A stretch of DNA of 64,000 nucleotides from RYN-230 sp963720645 (GTDB lineage Bacteria > Actinomycetota > Actinomycetes > Streptosporangiales > Streptosporangiaceae), in contig CAVRFX010000006.1 in the NCBI GenBank assembly GCA_963720645.1, positions 62,001 through 126,000 of the forward strand, given 5' to 3'. Positions within the stretch are counted from its first letter, which is position 1; every line of letters starts with the position of its first letter. Below are positions 50,151 to 63,890 of this stretch, piece by piece. Below the pieces are notes generated by a model. It searched no databases and was not told where the DNA came from. It saw only the letters and a program-made list of their open reading frames with translations. A program made the position numbers and the translations under genes.

Positions 50151-50381
50151 TCATTTGTTCAGCAGCAGATCCAGCCCGATGATGCACAGGAACCACAGGA
50201 TGCCAGTGAAAATCGTGAGGCGGTCCAGGTTCCGCTCAACTACGGACGATGATCCCAGCGTAGAGGAGACCCCGCCACCGAATAGGTCCGACAGGCCGCC
50301 GCCCTTGCCCTTGTGCAACAGCACGAGCAATATCATCAGCAGGCTGGTGATGATGAGGACGACCGAGATTGCGATAACCAC
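50151..50381 (-). CDS. secG: SecG preprotein translocase subunit
   Basis: Small membrane subunit of the SecYEG channel. 76 residues with two membrane helices (VIAISVVLIITSLLMILLVL and LTIFTGILWFLCIIGLDLLL) joined by LLHKGKGGGLSDLFGGGVSS, the SecG signature. The GTG at 50381 is chosen because it starts the first helix directly; the frame is open upstream. It is downstream of tpiA (77-base gap), the conserved actinobacterial order gap-pgk-tpiA-secG. Confidence 0.93.
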   Translation of the reverse strand: MVIAISVVLIITSLLMILLVLLHKGKGGGLSDLFGGGVSSTLGSSSVVERNLDRLTIFTGILWFLCIIGLDLLLNK

Positions 50382-50457
50382 TGCCCTGTCTCGTCCCTCC
50401 GGGTGCCCGCGCGGCCTGCGTACCGTCAACCAGCGCTGCGCTGGACGGTCGCCGCGG

Positions 50458-51258
50458 TCAGGCGTCGAATGCTAGCTTTCGGTACCGGCATATCGTGGCG
50501 AACTCACCGGCATCCAGGCTCGCGCCGCCGACCAGCGCACCGTCAATGTCAGGCTGCGTCATGATTGCAGCGATGTTGTCGGCCTTCACCGACCCGCCAT
50601 ACAGGATACGCACACTTGCGGCTGCTTCGGCGCTGTGACTCCCGGAAACACGGCCGCGAATTGCCCCGCACACCTCCTGCGCGTCCGCGGGCGACGCCAC
50701 CTCCCCGGTGCCGATGGCCCAGACCGGCTCGTAGGCCACCACCAGCCCGGCGACCTGCTCCGGTGAGAGGCCGGCCAGGCCCCCGTCGAGCTGGCTGAGG
50801 CAGTGGCCAAGCTGCTCACCGGCCCGCCGGACCTCCAGGTGCTCGCCAACGCACAGGATCGGGGTCATCTCCGCGCGGAGCGCCGCCTTCACCTTGGCGT
50901 TGACCAGCGCGTCGTCCTCGCCGTGGTACTGGCGGCGCTCGGAATGCCCGGCCAGCACGTAGCTGCAGCCCAGCTTGGCCAGCATCAGCCCGGACACGTC
51001 ACCGGTGTAGGCACCCTTGTCGTGCGGTGACAGGTCCTGGGCCCCGTAACCGATCCGCAGCTTGTCCCCTGCCACCAGGGTCTGCACGCTGCGCAGCGCG
51101 GTGAACGGCGGCAGCACCACCACGTCAACGGCGTCGTAGTCGTCGCTGGTGAGCGTGAACGCGAGCTTCTGGACCAGGGCCAGCCCCTCGAAGTGCGTGT
51201 TGTTCATCTTCCAGTTGCCGGCCATGAGGGGCTTGCGGCCGGACGATCCGCCGGTCAT
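50458..51258 (-). CDS. tpiA: Triosephosphate isomerase
   Basis: Interconverts dihydroxyacetone phosphate and glyceraldehyde 3-phosphate in glycolysis. 266 residues. The substrate lysine is in AGNWKMNNTHFE, the catalytic histidine in LAGHSERRQYHGE, the catalytic glutamate in VVAYEPVWAIGTGEVASP, and the phosphate loop in VRILYGGSVKADNIAAIM. The ATG at 51258 overlaps the pgk stop by four bases. The frame is intact. Confidence 0.97.
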   Translation of the reverse strand: MTGGSSGRKPLMAGNWKMNNTHFEGLALVQKLAFTLTSDDYDAVDVVVLPPFTALRSVQTLVAGDKLRIGYGAQDLSPHDKGAYTGDVSGLMLAKLGCSYVLAGHSERRQYHGEDDALVNAKVKAALRAEMTPILCVGEHLEVRRAGEQLGHCLSQLDGGLAGLSPEQVAGLVVAYEPVWAIGTGEVASPADAQEVCGAIRGRVSGSHSAEAAASVRILYGGSVKADNIAAIMTQPDIDGALVGGASLDAGEFATICRYRKLAFDA

Positions 51259-52459
51259 CCGTCCGCCTCGAGCGCGCTGAGCCCGGGCAGTGTCCGGCCT
51301 TCCAGGTACTCCAGGCTGGCCCCGCCGCCCGTGGAGATGTGCGTGAACGCATCCGCGGGGAAGCCCAGCTGGCGGACGGCCGCCGCGGAGTCACCGCCGC
51401 CGACCACGGTCAGCCCGCTGACCCGGCTGATCGCCTCGGCCAGGGCCCGGGTCCCGGCGGCGAAGGCCGGGAACTCGAACACCCCGGCCGGGCCGTTCCA
51501 GAACACCGTCTTCGCGTCGGAAAGCTTCTGGGCGAACAGGGCCCGGGTCTCCGGGCCCATGTCGAGGCTCTCCTGGTCGGCGGGGAAAGCGCCGACCGGG
51601 ACCACGCGGTGGTCCGCGTCCGGGGCGAACCGGTCGGCTGCCACCAGGTCCACCGGCAGCACCACCTCCACCCCCCGCCGGGACGCCTCGGCCAGCACCT
51701 CCGTGACCTGGGGGATCTGGTCGGCTTCCAGCAGGGACTTGCCGACCTCGTAACCCTGGGCCGCCAGGAACGTGTAGGACATCCCGCCGCAGATGATCAG
51801 CCGGTCGGCCCGGCCGAGCAGGTTGCCGATGACCGCGAGCTTGTCGGACGGCTTGGCCCCGCCCAGGACCACCACGTACGGCCGCGGCGGGCCGGAGGTG
51901 AGCTGGCGGAGCACCGCGATCTCGGCGATCACCAGTTCCCCGGCGGCGTGCGGGAGCAGCGCGGGCACGTCGTACACGCTGGCGTGCTTGCGGTGCAGGG
52001 CACCGAAGCCGTCACCCACGTAGCACGTGGCCAGCGCGGCGAGCCGGGCCGCGAGCCCGGCCCGCTCGGCGTCGTCCTTGCTGGTCTCGGCCGGCTCGAA
52101 CCGGACGTTCTCCAGCAGGCCGGCGTCGCCGTCGCCCAGCCCGGCCGCCAGGGCCGCGGCTGATTCCCCGGCCACGTCCCCGGCCAGCGGGACCGGCTGG
52201 CCCAGCAGCTCGCTGAGCCGGTCGGCGACCGGCCGCAGCGAGGGCCCGCCGGCGGCCCGGGCGGCGTACCCGTCCCCCTTGGGCCGGCCCAGGTGGGCGC
52301 AGATGACCACCCGCGCCCCGCGCCCGGTCAGCTTGGTGATGGTGGGCAGGGTGGCCCGGATCCGGCCGTCATCGGTGATGACGTCGCCGTCCAGCGGGAC
52401 GTTCATGTCGGCCCGGAGCAGGACAACCTGCCCGGCCACGTCGAGGTCGTCGATGCGCT

Positions 52460-52463
<4 letters not shown>
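51255..52463 (-). CDS. pgk: Phosphoglycerate kinase
   Basis: Makes ATP from 1,3-bisphosphoglycerate. 402 residues from ATG 52463 (MKRIDDLDVAGQVVLLRADM). Motifs: RADMNVPLDG, RVVICAHLGRPKGD, RPYVVVLGGAKPSDKLAVIG and the ATP-binding VVGGGDSAAAVRQLGFPADA. The start overlaps the gap stop by four bases, so gap-pgk-tpiA is one coupled operon. The open frame extends upstream only into gap sequence. Confidence 0.97.
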
Positions 52464-53488
<1,025 letters not shown>

Positions 53489-53628
53489 GGCTGCGCCTCT
53501 CCTCGTCCCTTAGCTCTCGTCCCGGCCATGCGCTGGCGCGAACCTGGCGCTGCGCCTGCGTTCCCGGCTCTGACCCTATCGGACGGCGGCGGCCACCCGG
53601 TACACGGCGTGGCCGCTGACGCCGGACG

Positions 53629-53708
53629 CCCAGAGTGACCGGCTGTCCCAGTGACCGCGTCCTGACCGGGCTCACCCAGGGTGACCGGCTGTCCCGGTGA
53701 CCGCGTCC
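53629..53708. repeat. 34-bp imperfect tandem repeat upstream of gap
   Basis: The unit CCCAG(A/G)GTGACCGGCTG, continuing TCCC(A/G)GTGACCGCGTCC, occurs at 53629-53662 and 53675-53708, period 46, with three mismatches or fewer. Each unit itself contains GTGACCG twice. It occupies the gap 53489-53804 between gap and the whiA end. No gene is visible in that gap, so this is the most notable element of the gap upstream region. Confidence 0.8.
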
Positions 53709-53804
53709 GCGGCCATGCTGTCGCAGCCGAGGACGTGCCGCGTCCTGGTGCGTCTGGATGATGACACGGCACCACGGGTGTCATCGACCCGTGAACTTCT
53801 GGCG

Positions 53805-54794
53805 CTACTGCGTCATCATCTCCGGCGTCAGGCTGGACTCGGTGTCGGGGACACCCAGATCACGGGCCCGCTTATCCGCCATGGCCAGCAGCCGCCGGAT
53901 CCGCCCGGCGATCGCGTCCTTGGTCAGCGGCGGCGAGGCCAGCTGGCCCAGTTCCTCCAGGCTGGCCTGCCGGTGCTCGATGCGCAGCCGCCCGGCCACG
54001 GTCAGGTGCTCGGGCGCCTCGGAGCCCAGGATCTCCAGCGCCCGCTCCACCCGCGCGCCGGCCGCGACCGCGGCCCGGGCGCTGCGCCGCAGGTTCGCGT
54101 CGTCGAAGTTGGCCAGCCGGTTGGCGGTGGCCCGGACCTCACGGCGCATCCGCCGCTCCTCCCAGGCCAGCACGCTGTCGTGGGCACCGAGCCGGGTCAG
54201 CAGCGCGCTGATCGCGTCGCCGTCCCGGACCACGACCCGGTCCACCCCGCGCACCTCGCGGGCCTTGGCGTGGATCTTCAGCCGCCGGGCCGCGCCCACC
54301 AGGGCCAGGGCCGCTTCCGGGCCCGGGCAGGTGATTTCCAGGGACATCGACCGGCCCGGGCCGGTCAGCGAGCCGTGGGCCAGGAACGCGCCGCGCCAGG
54401 CCGCCTCGCAGTCGCAGGTGGTACCCGACACGACCTGCCGGGGCAGCCCCCGGACCGGCCGGCCGTAGTTGTCCACCAGGCCTGTCTGCCGGGCCAGGCT
54501 GTCCCCGTCCTTGCGGACCCGGACCACGTAGCGGTTGCCCTTGCGCAGGCCGCTCGGGGCCAGCACGATCAGGTCCGAGGAATGGCCGAACACCTCCGCG
54601 ATGTCCTTGCGCAGCCGCCGGGCGGCCACGCCGGTGTCCAGCTCGGCTTCCACCACGATGCGCCCGCTGGCCAGGTGCAGTCCCCCGGCGAACCGCAGCA
54701 GTGCGGACACCTCCGCCTTGCGGCAGCACGGCTTGAGCACGGTCACGCGGCTGAGCTCGTCTTTGACCAGGCCGGTCATCGCCATCGGCATCAC
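53805..54794 (-). CDS. whiA: WhiA sporulation/division transcription regulator
   Basis: Regulator required for sporulation septation in Streptomyces and conserved in Gram-positive bacteria. 329 residues. A LAGLIDADG-like N-terminal domain (VKDELSRVTVLKPCCRKAEV, LLRFAGGLHLASGRIVVEAE) precedes the helix-turn-helix (ASLEELGQLASPPLTKDAIA, then GRIRRLLAMADKRA). The GTG at 54794 overlaps the yvcK stop. It forms the conserved order uvrC-rapZ-yvcK-whiA. The frame is intact. Confidence 0.96.
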   Translation of the reverse strand: MMPMAMTGLVKDELSRVTVLKPCCRKAEVSALLRFAGGLHLASGRIVVEAELDTGVAARRLRKDIAEVFGHSSDLIVLAPSGLRKGNRYVVRVRKDGDSLARQTGLVDNYGRPVRGLPRQVVSGTTCDCEAAWRGAFLAHGSLTGPGRSMSLEITCPGPEAALALVGAARRLKIHAKAREVRGVDRVVVRDGDAISALLTRLGAHDSVLAWEERRMRREVRATANRLANFDDANLRRSARAAVAAGARVERALEILGSEAPEHLTVAGRLRIEHRQASLEELGQLASPPLTKDAIAGRIRRLLAMADKRARDLGVPDTESSLTPEMMTQ

Positions 54795-55829
54795 TCCCCC
54801 TCGAAAATCTCTGCGAACGCCCCGGCCAGCTGACGCGGGTCGTGGCGCGGTGTTCCATCGCGCATGGCCAGGTCGGCCAGCACCAGGCGGCCGCCCAGCA
54901 GGCCCGCCGCCTTCTCCAGCTCGGCGGCCGCGCCCCCCGCGGCCCCGCGATCGGCGAGCACGATGTCAATCTTGAGCTGCGGCGCGTGATCGGCCAGCAC
55001 TTCCAGGTGAGTCTGCGGGGAGAACCCGTCGGTCTCACCGTGCTGCGCGACCAGGTTCAGCGCCACGATCCGCCGGGCTGGCGTGCTGATCAGCGCCTGG
55101 GCCAGCTCAGGGACCATCAGGTGGGGCAGCACGCTGGTGAACCAGGACCCGGGCCCGAGCACGACCCAGTCGGCGTCCAGGATCGCGGTGACCGCCTCCG
55201 GGCAGGCGGGCGGGTCCTCCGGGATCAGCGACACCGAGCGGACCCGGCCCGTGGTGGACGCGCAGGCGACCTGCCCGCGCACCGTGCTCGAGGGCGAGCG
55301 GGCGCTCCGGGTCAGCTCCCTGGACCTCGGCCACGAGGTCGAGCGGGACGGACGCCATCGGCAGCACCCGGCCGTACGCGCCGAGCAGCCGGCCCACCCA
55401 GTCCAGGCCCTGGACCGTGTCGCCGAGCAGCTCCCACAGCGCCACGATCAGCACGTTGCCGACCGCGTGCCCGCCGAGCTCGGCCTCCCCGGTGAAGCGG
55501 TGCTGGACGACCCGGCTCCACGTCGTCCCCCAGGCGTCGTCGCCGCACAGCGCCGCCAGCGCCATCCGCAGGTCACCGGGCGGCAGGACGCCGTACTGGC
55601 GGCGCAGCCTGCCGCTGGAGCCGCCATCGTCGGCCACGGTCACGATCGCGCTCAGCTGGCGGGTCACCCGGCGCAGCGCCGACAGCGCGGCGAACAGGCC
55701 GTGGCCGCCGCCGAGCGCCGCGACCTTGGGGTTCAGCGGCCGGACGGAGGGAACCACGCCCGCGTCGGCCGGGCCGGGGCCGGGAAGGCCGGAGCTGGGC
55801 GAGCCGGGGGCAGCCGGGCCAGCCGTCAT
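54791..55829 (-). CDS. yvcK: YvcK/CofD-like gluconeogenesis factor (frame broken near 55285)
   Basis: UDP-sugar-binding protein of the CofD-like family, needed for gluconeogenic growth and cell-wall balance. The N-terminal frame has PKVAALGGGHGLFAALSALR, SAIVTVADDGGSSGRLRRQY and LPPGDLRMALAALCG. The C-terminal frame has DADWVVLGPGSWFTSVLPHL and RRIVALNLVAQHGETDGFSP. They join near 55285 (ALE... to TVRGQVACASTTGRV) with a single-base change. The length is one base over a multiple of three. The start overlaps the rapZ stop. About 345 residues. Confidence 0.92.
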
Positions 55830-56725
55830 TCGCGCCCCAGATCCCGGTGCACGACCTGGACAGCCGGGCCCTTGGCGCTCAGCTGGCCGGCGATGTGCTC
55901 GGCGACCGCCACGCTGCGGTGCTTGCCTCCCGTGCAGCCGATCGCCAGCGTGACGAACCGCTTGCCCTCCCGCTCGTAGCCGGCCAGCACCACCCCCAGT
56001 GCGGCCAGGTAGGAGTCCAGGAATTCCGCGGCCCCGGGACGGCTGAGCACGTAGTCCCGGACCGGCTCATCCTTCCCGGTGAGGGGGGCCAGGTCGGGGA
56101 CCCACCGCGGGTTGGGCAGGAACCGGCAGTCGGCCACGATGTCGGCGTCGACCGGCAGCCCGTACTTGTAGCCGAAGGACACCACGTTCACCCGCAGCGT
56201 GGCCGGCGCGTCGGCGCTGAACGCGTCGTGCATCCGGGCCCGCAGCTCGTGCACGTTCAGTGATGAGGTGTCGATGACGAGGTCGGCTTCTTCCCGGACC
56301 CCGCGGAGCAGTTCCCGCTCCGCGGCGATGCCCTGCACCACCCGGCCGTCTTCCTGCAGCGGGTGCGGGCGGCGGACGCTCTCGAACCGGCGGACCAGGG
56401 TGTCGTCGCTGGCCTCCAGGAACACGACCCGCGGCCGGACACCCCGGGCGGCCAGCTCGCCGATGGCCGTCTGCAGGTCGGTCGAGAACGCCCGGCTCCG
56501 CACGTCCATCACGGCGGCGATCCTCGGCACCGCGCCCATGGCCCGGCGGGCCAGCTCGATCATGGTCGGGAGCAGGCCGGGCGGCAGGTTGTCGGCCACG
56601 AACCAGTCCAGGTCCTCCAGGGACTTGGCCGCCGTGCTCCGTCCCGCGCCGGACATCCCGGTAATGATCACGATGTCCGGGCCTGACTCACCCATCGCCG
56701 CTGCGCCCCCCGATGTCACTGCCAT
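55826..56725 (-). CDS. rapZ: RapZ (YvcJ-like) nucleotide-binding RNase adapter
   Basis: P-loop protein; in E. coli it guides RNase E to the GlmZ sRNA, while the actinobacterial role is unclear. 299 residues. Walker A ITGMSGAGRSTAAKSLEDL, VADNLPPGLLPTMIELARR, DVRSRAF and the C-terminal IGCTGGKHRSVAVAEHIAGQ are family signatures. The ATG at 56725 overlaps the uvrC end by ten bases. The frame is intact. Confidence 0.95.
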   Translation of the reverse strand: MAVTSGGAAAMGESGPDIVIITGMSGAGRSTAAKSLEDLDWFVADNLPPGLLPTMIELARRAMGAVPRIAAVMDVRSRAFSTDLQTAIGELAARGVRPRVVFLEASDDTLVRRFESVRRPHPLQEDGRVVQGIAAERELLRGVREEADLVIDTSSLNVHELRARMHDAFSADAPATLRVNVVSFGYKYGLPVDADIVADCRFLPNPRWVPDLAPLTGKDEPVRDYVLSRPGAAEFLDSYLAALGVVLAGYEREGKRFVTLAIGCTGGKHRSVAVAEHIAGQLSAKGPAVQVVHRDLGRE

Positions 56726-58792
56726 TGTGCGCGCTGTTCCCCTGCTGGTCGGCCGGTGGCTCTTCCGCGGGCGGCCCTGCGCCCCCCGTCCGCGGGCGGC
56801 TCCGGCCGCAAGGCGGCCAGCACCGCGCTCGCGACCCGCGGGCCGATGCCGGGAAGCCCGGCGATCTCCGGCTCGGTAGCGCTGGCGAGCCTGCGCACGG
56901 AGCCGAAGTGCCGTAGCAGCGTAGCCCGCCGCGCCGGGCCTAGTCCCGGGACCGAGTCAAGCTCGCTCACCGCGAGCGCCTTTGACCGTTTTGCCCGGTG
57001 GTACGTGATGGCGAAGCGGTGCGCCTCGTCACGGACCCGCTGCAGCAGGTACAGGCCCTCGCTGCTGCGGGGCAGGATCACCGGGGAGTCGTCGCCGGGC
57101 AGCCAGACCTCCTCCAGCCGCTTGGCCAGGCCGCAGGCGGCGACGTCCTCGATGCCGAGCTCGTCGAGCGCCCGCGCCGCGGCGGCGACCTGGGCCGGCC
57201 CGCCGTCGATCACGACCAGGTTGGGCGGGTAGGCGAACTTGCGCTGCCGCGCCGCCTCGGCGGAGACCTCCGGGTCGCCGAGCTGGTCGAGCTCACCGGT
57301 GGCCTCCCGCTCGTCCAGGTAGCGGCGGAACCGGCGCAAGATCACCTCGTGGATGGCGGCGACGTCGTCGGTCCCGTCGAGGCCCCGGATGCTGAACCGC
57401 CGGTACTCCGACTTGCGGGCCAGGCCGTCCTCGAACACGACCATGGACGCGACCACGTGCGTGCCCTGCAGGTTGGACACGTCGTAGCACTCGATGCGCA
57501 GCGGCGCCTCGTCCAGGCCCAGCGCCTCCTGGATCTCGTGCAGGGCGCGGCTGCGGGTGGTCAGGTCGCTGGCCCGCCGGGTCTTGTGCAGGGCCAGCGA
57601 CTCGGCGGCGTTGCGGGCCACGGTCTCCAGCAGCGCCTTCTTGTGCCCCCGCAGCGGCACCCGGAGCCGGACCGGGCCGCCGCGGCGGCCCGCGAGCCAC
57701 TCCTCCACCGCCGGCGGCGTCCGGCGGGAGTTCCGGGACCAGCACCTCACGCGGGATCGCCCCGGACCGGCTGGCCTGGCGCGCGTTGCCGCGCTGCCCC
57801 ATGGTTGCCCCGGGGCCGTCCCGGACCTCCGTGCCCGGCGCCGGGCCGGCCACCGCGTCGTCGCTGTAGACCTGGCCCAGGAACTGCTCGACGAGCTCGC
57901 CGGTGCTCACGTCCTCGACCTTGTCCACCACCCAGCCGCGCTGCCCGCGGACCCGGCCGTCCCGCACGTAGAAGACCTGGACCGCCGCCTCCAGCTGATC
58001 CTCGGCCAGCGCGATCACGTCGCAGTCGGTGCCGTCGCCCAGCACGACGGTCTGCTTCTCCAGCGCCCGCTGCAGCGCCTTGATGTCGTCGCGCAGGCGG
58101 GCGGCCCGCTCGTACTCCTCAGCCCGGGCGGCCTCGCGCATCTCGGCTTCCAGGCGGCGGATGAACCGGTCGGTCTGGCCGGCCATGAAGTCGCAGAATT
58201 CCTCGGCGAGCAGCCGGTGCTCGGCCTCGCTGACCCGGCCCACGCACGGGGCCGAGCACTTGCCGATGTAGCCGAGCAGGCAGGGCCGCCCGATCTGGCC
58301 GGCCCGCTCGAACACCCCCGCCGAGCAGGTCCGGACCGGGAACACGCGCAGCAGCGCGTTGACCGTCTCCCGGATGGCCCACGCGTGTGAATACGGGCCG
58401 AAATAACGAACCCCGCGCCGCTTCGCGCCGCGCATGACCATGACCCGCGGGAAGTCTTCGCTCATGGTGACGGCGAGGTAGGGATAGCTCTTGTCGTCGC
58501 GGTACCGGACGTTGAACCGGGGGTCGAACTCCTTGATCCAGGAGTACTCCAGCTGGAGCGCCTCGACCTCGGTGGCCACCACCGTCCAGTTGACTTTGGC
58601 GGCGGTGCGCACCATGGTCTGGGTCCGGGGGTGCAGGCTGGCGAAATCCGCGAAATAGGAATTCAGCCGCTGCCGGAGATTTTTCGCCTTTCCGACGTAA
58701 ATGACCCGGCCGTGCGCATCCCGGAACCGGTACACGCCCGGCGACTCGGGGATGGACCCCGGCGCTGGCCGGTAGGACTGCGGATCTGCCAC
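56716..58792 (-). CDS. uvrC: UvrABC excinuclease subunit C (frame broken near 57735)
   Basis: Makes both incisions in nucleotide excision repair. The first frame carries the GIY-YIG nuclease (PESPGVYRFRDAHGRVIYVG, KAKNLRQRLNSYF) and then the UVR motif region EEYERAARLRDDIKALQRAL. The second frame has the RNase H-like nuclease (IECYDVSNLQGTHVVASMVV, then DDVAAIHEVILRRF and PNLVVIDGGPAQVAAAARAL) and the C-terminal HhH pair (VPGLGPARRATLLRHFGSVR, IAGLPGIGPRVASAVLAAL). The frames join near 57735 at LVPELPPDA. About 690 residues when joined. All functional domains are present. Confidence 0.94.
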
Positions 58793-58801
58793 CCAGTAAC
58801 T

Positions 58802-59834
58802 CTATGCGCGGTCACTGACGGCTGAGCGTGCCGCGAGCGCGGCGCCGCGCGCACCGGCCCGGTCCAGGTCGGGGACCAGCGCGAAATCGACCAGCTTGGC
58901 CTGCTCGGCCCGGAGCGTGGTGTGGTCGCGGATCCGCCCGAGGAACCATTCCGCGAACGCGGGATCGGCCTCGACCACGCCCCCGCCCACGAAATAGGTG
59001 CCCGGATCGGTGAACATGGCCGCGATGGAGAAGACGCGGCCGAGCGCCATGGCCTGCTGCTCGAAGATCTTCAGGGCCAGCGGGTCGCCCGCCTCACCGT
59101 AGCCCCGGACCAGCTTGGCCGCCCGGGACAGCGGCTGGACCTCGGCCAGCCCGTGCCCCGGGTAGCGGCTCAGCCAGTAAGGCAGCAGGTTCTGCTCGAT
59201 CCCGCTCAGCGACGCGAAGCTCTCCACGTCGCCGCGCAGCCCGCAGTTGCAGGCCGGCACCGGCTGGCCCTCGACGAGCAGTCCCTCCAGCGGGATCTGG
59301 ACGTGGCCGAGCTCGCCCGCCATGCCGGCCACCCCGCTCACCACCTGGCCCGCCTCGACCAGGCCGCCGCCCAGCCCGGTGCCGACGATGACCGACACCG
59401 ACGAGTGGTGCGGCGCGTCGTCGCCGAACCGCGCGTAGTGCGCGTACAGCGTGGCCGCGTTGGCGTCGTTGGTGTACACGACGGGCAGGCCCAGCCGCTC
59501 CTCCAGGGCGGTGCGGATGTTGAAGCCGCCCCAGCCGGGATGGGCGAAGTTCGTGGCCCCCCGGGAGGACAGGACCCCGTCCGCGCTGGCCGGGCCGGGG
59601 GTGTCCAGCCCGACCGCGCCCACCGTGGCCCGGGCCACCCCGGTGACGTCCAGGACCTGCTCGAACGAGGCGGCCAGCGCCCCGATGGCCGCGCTCCGGG
59701 CCCTCGCGGACCCGGCTCGGCCGTTCCAGCATGTGCTCGACCAGGAACTGGCCTGAGGGATCGAGCACCGTGGCGTTGTTCATGGTGCCGCCGTTGTCCA
59801 GGCCGACGATGAACGACGGGGATGAGCTTGCCAT
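58802..59834 (-). CDS. ROK-family sugar kinase-like protein (frame broken near 59695)
   Basis: Likely ATP-dependent sugar kinase. The N-terminal phosphate loop is FIVGLDNGGTMNNATVLDPS. After a frame switch near 59695 come VGAVGLDTPGPASADGVLSS, VVYTNDANAATLYAHYARFG and VIVGTGLGGGLVEAGQVVSG. The ROK metal site follows as CNCGLRGDVES. No DNA-binding domain precedes the kinase fold, so it is an enzyme, not a repressor. ATG 59834 has AGGAAGGG upstream. It is ten bases upstream of uvrC on the same strand but is probably functionally unrelated. Sugar specificity is unknown. About 344 residues when joined. Confidence 0.82.
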
Positions 59835-59958
59835 CCTGACCCTTCCTGCCGGTGTCCTGGCGGCAGCGTAGCGCCTATGGCGCCGCCGCTACAGGAGCCG
59901 CCGCTCCATCTGGGCGCACGGCCCTGGTGCCCCCGCGCCGGGCGCGGCGCGGGGCGGC

Positions 59959-62901
<2,943 letters not shown>

Positions 62902-62990
62902 GGGAGCCTCCAGAGGGAGCCGCTAGGCACGCCCGTGCCCGCCTGGTCCTCCCCCTCGTCGCCGCCCGCCCGGTGGCCGCACGCCGCCTG

Positions 62991-63007
62991 CGGGCGCGCC
63001 GCGCCCG
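62991..63007 (-). promoter_or_regulatory. Hairpin between glycine aptamer and gcvP
   Basis: CGGGCGC, a three-base loop, GCGCCCG: a perfect 7-bp stem located between the aptamer and the gcvP ribosome site. It may be the expression platform (terminator-like, without a T-run). Confidence 0.45.
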
Positions 63008-63035
63008 GTGGCGGTAGCCCGCCATGCGCGCTGTA

Positions 63036-63134
63036 CTCCAGAGATGCCTGTCCCGTCCGGTCCTGGGCGCCTGAGAGGTTCCGGGGAGGTTGCCCCTTCG
63101 GCGCCCCGCACTGGCTGCGCGGAGTCTCTCCCGG
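63036..63134 (-). ncRNA. Glycine riboswitch, single aptamer
   Basis: On the minus strand the leader of gcvP shows the glycine aptamer core in order: CGGGAGAG opening strand; CCGAAGGGGCAACCTCCCC; CTCTCAGGCGCCCAGGACCG; GGACAG; and CTCTGGAG closing. These are the most conserved parts of the family. Only one aptamer is seen; neither flank holds a second. Glycine binding would normally turn on gcvP. It lies about 135 bases before the start codon. Confidence 0.88.
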
Positions 63135-63270
63135 ACGGTGTTATCAGCGGTATCGAGCTTACCCGAGCCCGGGCCGGTGACCGGCTGACCCGCCGGAGCG
63201 GGCCAGTCTGACGTTGCTCAGGCCCGCCGGTGGCGCCCGGGCGGGGCCGGGCGCCGGGCCGCGGCGAGGA

Positions 63271-63890
63271 TCAGCCGGTCCGGCGGGCCCGCCGCCGGGA
63301 CAGCTCGTCCGCATGCGTCCTGCTCCCGGTGGATTCCGGCGTTCCGTCCGCGGCCTCGCCCGCCTGCTCGGCGGGCAGCTCGGCCAGGGTCCCGTCGACC
63401 TCCTGCCAGATGCGGCCGAGCGCTATGCCGAACACGCCCTGCCCGCCCTGCAGCAGGTCCACGACCTCGTCGGAGGAGGTGCACTCGTAGACGGAGACGC
63501 CGTCGCTCATCAGGGTGACCTTGGCCAGGTCGTCGGTGCCCCGGCTCGCGGAGATGGGCCACGGCGGCGCGGATCTGCTGGAGCGAGATGCCGGTGTCCA
63601 GCAGCCGCTTGACCACCTTGAGCACGAGGATGTCCCGGAAGCTGTACAGCCGGGCCGAGCCGGATCCCTGGGCGGCCCGCACGCTGGGCTCGACCAGCCC
63701 TGTCCGGGCCCAGTAGTCGAGCTGGCGGTAGGTGATCCCGGCGGCCGAGCACGCGGTGGGCCCGCGGTAGCCGATTCCTTCCGGCCGGGACGGCAACGTC
63801 GTCGCCGAACAGCAGTCCCTGCTCCCCAGCCTGCCGGATGGCCGCACCGCGGACTCCGGGTGAATCGCTGTTACCTTTGGTTACCGCCAC
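63271..63890 (-). CDS. MerR-family regulator, Rv1828/Rv1830-like (frame broken near 63795 and 63545)
   Basis: Transcription regulator found near the glycine cleavage genes in many actinobacteria. The N-terminal frame starts VAVTKGNSDSPGVRGAAIRQ at GTG 63890, with GGAGG upstream. The second frame holds the MerR helix-turn-helix: GYRGPTACSAAGITYRQLDY, RLYSFRDILVLKVVKRLLDT, then GISLQQIRAAVAHLRE. The third holds the effector domain: LMSDGVSVYECTSSDEVVDL, then LQGGQGVFGIALGRIWQEVD. An extra base at each junction explains both breaks. About 206 residues. The C-terminal 40 residues are polar and variable. The remaining 110 bases of the window to 64000 show nothing identifiable. Confidence 0.87.

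Noticed and set aside
53629..53708. CRISPR-like repeats
   Set aside because: Only two units, with a 12-base spacer and internal repeats; no cas genes in the window. The same applies to the repeats at 21614, 31720 and 37822.
58802..59834. ROK transcriptional repressor
   Set aside because: No N-terminal winged helix is present before the phosphate-binding loop, so a kinase is more likely.
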